This document shows positions 60,412 through 64,000 of a stretch of DNA of 64,000 nucleotides, piece after piece. A program made the position numbers and the translations under genes. The stretch is from the NCBI GenBank assembly GCA_963718375.1, contig CAVQZD010000005.1:744001-808000 (forward strand). Reading direction: 5' to 3'. Origin of the DNA: RBG-16-64-13 sp963718375. Lineage in GTDB: Bacteria > Actinomycetota > Thermoleophilia > RBG-16-64-13. Each line of letters opens with the position of its first letter. The first letter of the stretch is position 1. Under the pieces are notes generated by a model, which was not told the DNA's origin, did no database searches, and saw only the letters and a list, made by a program, of their open reading frames with translations.

Positions 60412-61359
60412 CTACACCTCTTCCTCGGGTCCCGGCAGTTCCGCGGGGGTGGGGAGCTTCCTGGCGAGCTTCGCTACCAGAGCGGACATAGACTCCCACT
60501 CGGAGCTCAGATCCACGCGCCCCTGGTAGGCTGCCCGCACAGCCAAGAACATGAGGATGAGATTGCGCATTATGTCCTCGGAGGTGTACATACGGTCCCA
60601 GGTCGTCCTCATCAGCATGTTCTCCAGGACACCCAGAAAGCCATACGCCACCAGTTCATCGTCAAACAGGCCTTCGTTGACGGCTCCGTTGCGTTCTGCG
60701 GCGATCTCATCAGCCGAGCCGGCGAGCATCGCTTCGTAGGCACTCCGAACCAGCGGACGGAGCTCGCTCTGGGGATGAAAGGCTTCTACGCGAGCCATGG
60801 CCTGCAGATCACGAGTCAGGGTCTGGAGGCCCAGCCCCGCCCACACCCGCCACGCCAGACGGGCCGCAGAATCGTCGGTCGCCTTGATCGGTTCCGCCAC
60901 CCGGGTGTTCATCAGCCCCACGTAGATCTCCAGACAGGCGATAAAGAGATGCTTCTTGCTGGGGAAGTGCGCGTATATCTGCTGGGCATTGACCCCGAGT
61001 TCGATGCAGATATCACTGATGCGGGTCTGCTCGTAGCCCTTTGCGGCGAACCGTCGGGCCGCGACCTGCAGGATGCTTTCGCGGGTAGCTTCACTCCGCC
61101 TGGCCACCAGATCGACACCGTTCTTGGCAGCGTCGTCGATCCGCTCTGCCAACGACGCGCGGATATCGGTCAGGGACATGCCCTCACCCTTGAGGCGGGT
61201 GATGTCTCTCAGCAAGTCCAGGTGCGATTGGTCGTACACCGCCCGCGTGGCGCTGGCTTTCTGCGCCGGCGGCAGCAGACCGAAGCCTATGTAGTAGTAG
61301 ATCGTATTGCGACCGAGACCGCTCTCGCCCTCCAGCTCAGATATGGTCAACGGTCGCAC
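60412..61359 (-). CDS. MerR-TetR fusion transcriptional regulator
   Basis: A 315-residue protein with two DNA-binding domains. Residues 1-72 are a MerR winged helix (TISELEGESGLGRNTIYYY, then GFGLLPP). Residues 92-140 are a TetR HTH (VAARRFAAKGYEQTRISDI, then IYAHFPSKKHLF). Residues 145-290 are a TetR-type helical ligand domain; no MerR Cys-rich effector region is present. GTG start with GGAGG 8 bases before. It lies inside the acylphloroglucinol operon between the PhlG-like hydrolase and the reductase, so it probably senses phloroglucinol or an acyl derivative. Confidence 0.82.
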   Translation of the reverse strand: MRPLTISELEGESGLGRNTIYYYIGFGLLPPAQKASATRAVYDQSHLDLLRDITRLKGEGMSLTDIRASLAERIDDAAKNGVDLVARRSEATRESILQVAARRFAAKGYEQTRISDICIELGVNAQQIYAHFPSKKHLFIACLEIYVGLMNTRVAEPIKATDDSAARLAWRVWAGLGLQTLTRDLQAMARVEAFHPQSELRPLVRSAYEAMLAGSADEIAAERNGAVNEGLFDDELVAYGFLGVLENMLMRTTWDRMYTSEDIMRNLILMFLAVRAAYQGRVDLSSEWESMSALVAKLARKLPTPAELPGPEEEV

Positions 61360-61371
61360 AGCGTCATCCTC

Positions 61372-62214
61372 CTACATCCCCGGCCCGAACTCCGCGTAGA
61401 TGTCGGGCAGGAACGAGGCCAGGTTGGAGTACTCCATCACGTTGTGATAGGCGAGACCCATGGGCGCCTCGATGGGGATCTTCACCCACGGCGGCAGCAC
61501 GCACACGCCGTGCCCCTTGTTGATGCGGTAGCCCATCCAGAAGCGGGTGCGAAACTCAACCCCGCCGTCTATCTCTCGACAGAAGTGAAGCATTATGGCG
61601 GGCGCCTTCATCGGCGGGCCCACCGTAGACTCCGACACCCCGTAGCCACCGAATACGGCGAGAACGTTGGGCTCATGGAACCGGCTCATGTCAAAACCCA
61701 TGGTCTCGGGATCCAGGAAGCTGATGACGATGTCTTCCACTCCACCGCCGACATCCTCACGGACGAAGTGGTCGATGTTCTGCGACTTCTCAGCCAAGGG
61801 GACGCCGGGATCGTGCAGCTTGGCGCGTCCCTGGTCGCTCACCGCGATAGTCACATGGCCGGGCGGAAACCACAGTGCGTAGCGAAGGCCCGGCCCTGCG
61901 GCATGCCAGGCGAACCACCATCTCATCATGTCCACGGTGCAACCGGGGAAGACGTTGTTCACTGCCACGTAGCCGGCGCCGTTCGGGAGGATGCAGTAGC
62001 CGGTCTCGATCTCGTGATACCCGGGGTCCAGCAGGTCGTTGATGCGCTCGTAGGCCAGGGCCTTCGACGGGTCCATGGGTCCCTGGTGCAGTGTCCCCAT
62101 GAGCTTGGGGTTCGGAGGCGCCACGGGCCGCTGATAATACTTGGCGTAAGGCAGCGCCTCCTCTTCGGCGGTCAGCGTCCGCGGTCCGGACCCGGCGTCT
62201 TGTGTTCTAGACAT
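61372..62214 (-). CDS. PhlG-like C-C hydrolase (2,4-diacetylphloroglucinol hydrolase family)
   Basis: A 280-residue protein close in size to PhlG (about 294), which removes an acetyl group from 2,4-diacetylphloroglucinol with a zinc-bound water. I recall PhlG zinc ligands His129, Glu160, His270 and Glu274. Here His120 (WFPPGH), Glu153 (HFVREDVGGG), His257 and Glu261 (YHNVMEYSNLA, HxxxE) keep the order and spacing. The ATG at 62214 follows GGAGGGAG; a GTG at 62229 lies within that site. It is followed by the regulator and the phloroglucinol reductase, dehydrogenase and cyclohydrolase candidates, so it would feed phloroglucinol from acylphloroglucinols into ring cleavage. Confidence 0.8.
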   Translation of the reverse strand: MSRTQDAGSGPRTLTAEEEALPYAKYYQRPVAPPNPKLMGTLHQGPMDPSKALAYERINDLLDPGYHEIETGYCILPNGAGYVAVNNVFPGCTVDMMRWWFAWHAAGPGLRYALWFPPGHVTIAVSDQGRAKLHDPGVPLAEKSQNIDHFVREDVGGGVEDIVISFLDPETMGFDMSRFHEPNVLAVFGGYGVSESTVGPPMKAPAIMLHFCREIDGGVEFRTRFWMGYRINKGHGVCVLPPWVKIPIEAPMGLAYHNVMEYSNLASFLPDIYAEFGPGM

Positions 62215-62247
62215 GGGCTCTCCCTCCACGCTCTCGGCGGTCGGCGC

Positions 62248-63969
62248 TCACGGCTGGTACGGGTAGGTCTCTAGGGGCACCCGTTCGCGGCTGAGCGCGA
62301 CCTGCCCTTCCTTGTCCTGCACGATGATCCACTCAAGGTCGTCCCTGCTGCGCTCGGGGTAATCCTCGCGCAAGAACCATCCCAGCGATTCCTTCCGGTC
62401 CAGCGAGGCCTTGAAAAACATCTCCGCACACAGCAGCGCGGCCCCGCACTCGTTGACCCCGAACATCTGATGAGGATCCTCGGCCTTCAGCTCGGGCAGC
62501 AGGGCTTTCAGCTCCTCCACCCGGGCGAGAGCCGCCTGCATACGCGTCTCGTGGCGGTAGAGGCTGTTGCCCACCGGCTGCATCACTTTCTGTATCTCGG
62601 CCACCATCTCCATGGGCTTCATCTTGCCCTTGCTCTTGAGCGGGGCCGTGAAACGAGCATCGGCGGCAGCGACTTGGTCGTCCGCGGCCGCGGGCGACGA
62701 GGCGCCCGCCGCATAATCCGCCGCGGACGGTCCGGCAACCCGTCCGGAGAAGGTAGCGAAGCCTATGCCCGAACCGCGATGGCGCCCGGGCTGCGCCGTG
62801 GCGCCCCATGCGCGCGACCCGTGAACCACCAAGTCGCCGGCGCCAAAAAGGCCGGGGATGCTCGTAGCCATGTCCTCATCCACCCATAGGCCGCCGAACT
62901 CGCCCACCAGGCCGGGCACTATGTGATCAGTGGTCTGCTGCGAGAAAGCGTTGAAGAACAGGTAGCCCCATAGCCTGTCAGAGTACGGCCGGTTGTAGAA
63001 ATCCTGCGAGGCCAGCATGGAATGCGTGAAGCAGTTCAGGGGGTTCTCAGAATCGCGATAGTGCATCGGCCCGTTGCCCGCGATCGTCTCCTTGTACCAG
63101 GCTGCGATACTGTCCGCGTTGATGTCCGGATGAACCTCGCTGATGGTGGGCAGCCCGATGTTCTCACCCTTGTCGTTGTACAGGCAGTACTCCACGCCCA
63201 TCTCCGACTCGAAGTGGTCCAAGTTCGTCCAGTTGTAGAACGAGCCGTACTCGCAGTTGGTGAACTTGGCCCCAGCCCGGTAGGCGGCCGCCACACCCTC
63301 GCCGCGCGCGGGCGACCACATCGGCATCACCCGGTAGCACTGGTTGCCGCAGGCCAACACCACTGCTTTGGCACCGAACACTTTCTGCGCGCCCGTGTCT
63401 ATGTCATAGGCCACGATGCCTGCCGCCCTGCCGTTGTCAGTCAGCAGGTCCACCATGCCCGTCCGGTCGACGAACTTCATGCCCAGCTTGCGCGCATACT
63501 TGCGCACCTCGCGCATGTAGTCGAGTTCGATGGCCACCAGAGTCCATGGGTAGGGTGTGTTCTGGTCGAAGATGGGCTTGCCGTCCGCCTTCTTACCCAC
63601 CGGCTTTGAGCCCCACTTCAGAGTGTGGAACTTGCCGTCCTCGCCTTTGTCGATCTTGCCGCCCGACCACGTGTCGAGAGCGTCGGCATTGCCGTTCAGC
63701 ATGCTTGCGTACTTGAGCAAAGCGTTCTGGTTGTTCAGATAGAGGCCGATGTGCTTGAGGTAGAACTGCGCGAACTCTTCCGGCGTGCTGTCGCCCAGGA
63801 TGAGCATGATGCCTGCACCCCGGTTCGCCTTGCCCGAATAGCCGCTCGTGTACTTCTCTACCACAGTGACGTCAAGCGTGGGGTCCTGCTCCTTCGCCGT
63901 GATCGCGGCCGCCAGGCCGGCGATGCTGCCGCCGACGACGAGGACGTCTGTGGTCATGTGTTCACTCAT
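62248..63969 (-). CDS. FAD-dependent oxidoreductase of the fumarate reductase/adenylylsulfate reductase type
   Basis: A 573-residue flavoprotein. The dinucleotide motif VVGGSIAGLAAAI is at the N-terminus, GAKAVVLACGNQCYRV near residue 205 and PGLFGAGDLVVHGSRAWG near 385; the C-terminal region (470-573) is helical like SdhA/AprA. No signal peptide or covalent-flavin His pattern is clear. GGAGGAGAGG precedes the ATG. It is the first visible gene of the acylphloroglucinol operon and ends 33 bases before the PhlG-like gene. A redox step on an acyl side chain or on the ring is possible; the reaction is unknown. An Fe-S partner might lie beyond the window edge. Confidence 0.75.
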   Translation of the reverse strand: MSEHMTTDVLVVGGSIAGLAAAITAKEQDPTLDVTVVEKYTSGYSGKANRGAGIMLILGDSTPEEFAQFYLKHIGLYLNNQNALLKYASMLNGNADALDTWSGGKIDKGEDGKFHTLKWGSKPVGKKADGKPIFDQNTPYPWTLVAIELDYMREVRKYARKLGMKFVDRTGMVDLLTDNGRAAGIVAYDIDTGAQKVFGAKAVVLACGNQCYRVMPMWSPARGEGVAAAYRAGAKFTNCEYGSFYNWTNLDHFESEMGVEYCLYNDKGENIGLPTISEVHPDINADSIAAWYKETIAGNGPMHYRDSENPLNCFTHSMLASQDFYNRPYSDRLWGYLFFNAFSQQTTDHIVPGLVGEFGGLWVDEDMATSIPGLFGAGDLVVHGSRAWGATAQPGRHRGSGIGFATFSGRVAGPSAADYAAGASSPAAADDQVAAADARFTAPLKSKGKMKPMEMVAEIQKVMQPVGNSLYRHETRMQAALARVEELKALLPELKAEDPHQMFGVNECGAALLCAEMFFKASLDRKESLGWFLREDYPERSRDDLEWIIVQDKEGQVALSRERVPLETYPYQP

Positions 63970-64000
63970 GATCCTCTCCTCCCCGTCAGGCCAGGTTCTC

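Noticed and set aside
60775..62274. 499-codon open frame antisense to the regulator and PhlG-like gene
   Set aside because: Both minus-strand genes have domain matches and ribosome sites, and this frame has none.
1..64000. CRISPR arrays, tRNA or rRNA genes, insertion sequences, prophage
   Set aside because: I saw no regular direct repeats, no tRNA cloverleaf in the intergenic gaps, and no transposase, integrase or phage protein among the coding frames.

Overview
This window reads as a catabolic island of a GC-rich, strictly anaerobic bacterium that grows on plant polyphenols. The genes are tightly packed, mostly on the minus strand, with clear Shine-Dalgarno sites and many GTG/TTG starts. 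Lipoprotein-type binding proteins, corrinoid/folate methyltransferase-like proteins, cytoplasmic molybdenum enzymes and an ADP-forming acyl-CoA synthetase all suggest an anaerobe. An uncultured Actinomycetota (Coriobacteriia- or Thermoleophilia-like) is my best guess for the lineage, with low confidence. I see no rRNA, tRNA, CRISPR array, insertion sequence or phage gene.

Layout. (1) 1-11853: two subtype-B tannase-like hydrolases, a MarR regulator, and an operon of a branched-chain-type ABC importer with a LigM-like folate-dependent aryl O-demethylase (frameshifted) and a UroD-like protein, facing a TetR gene. (2) 11850-22343: a MarR gene and a second ABC importer in one operon with an unassigned protein and a hydantoinase A/B pair. 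(3) 22548-31232: a five-gene operon of two pyrogallol-phloroglucinol transhydroxylase-type large subunits, a matching Fe-S small subunit, an HMG-CoA-synthase-like/DUF35 fusion and a thiolase. The last two resemble the PhlA/PhlB/PhlC acylphloroglucinol acyltransferase. (4) 31440-37660: a TRAP transporter, a beta-propeller lactonase-like protein, a second copy of the unassigned protein and a MarR gene. (5) 37768-39672: a two-component system. (6) 39759-47049: an operon for 3-hydroxy-5-oxohexanoate oxidation, triacetate cleavage and ATP formation, plus a 6-oxocamphor-hydrolase-like diketone hydrolase, apparently under one IclR activator. (7) 47141-50451: two UroD-like methyltransferase candidates and a TetR gene. 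(8) 50448-57435: a second large-large-small transhydroxylase module with its IclR gene. (9) 57602-63969: an operon of a flavoprotein, a PhlG-like acylphloroglucinol hydrolase, a MerR-TetR fusion, a phloroglucinol-reductase candidate, a hydroxy-oxohexanoate dehydrogenase candidate and a cyclase-family dihydrophloroglucinol cyclohydrolase candidate.

How it fits together (inference from family assignments). A secreted tannase would free gallate, and a LigM-like enzyme and UroD proteins would demethylate methoxylated gallates. After decarboxylation, for which no gene is visible here, transhydroxylases would convert pyrogallol to phloroglucinol. PhlG-like and PhlACB-like enzymes would strip acyl groups from acylphloroglucinols into the same pool. 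Phloroglucinol would then be reduced, its ring hydrolysed, and the product oxidised to triacetate. A BKACE-type lyase would split triacetate with acetyl-CoA, the thiolase would make acetyl-CoA, and the ADP-forming synthetase would make ATP. Most modules occur twice, which suggests parallel routes for related substrates.
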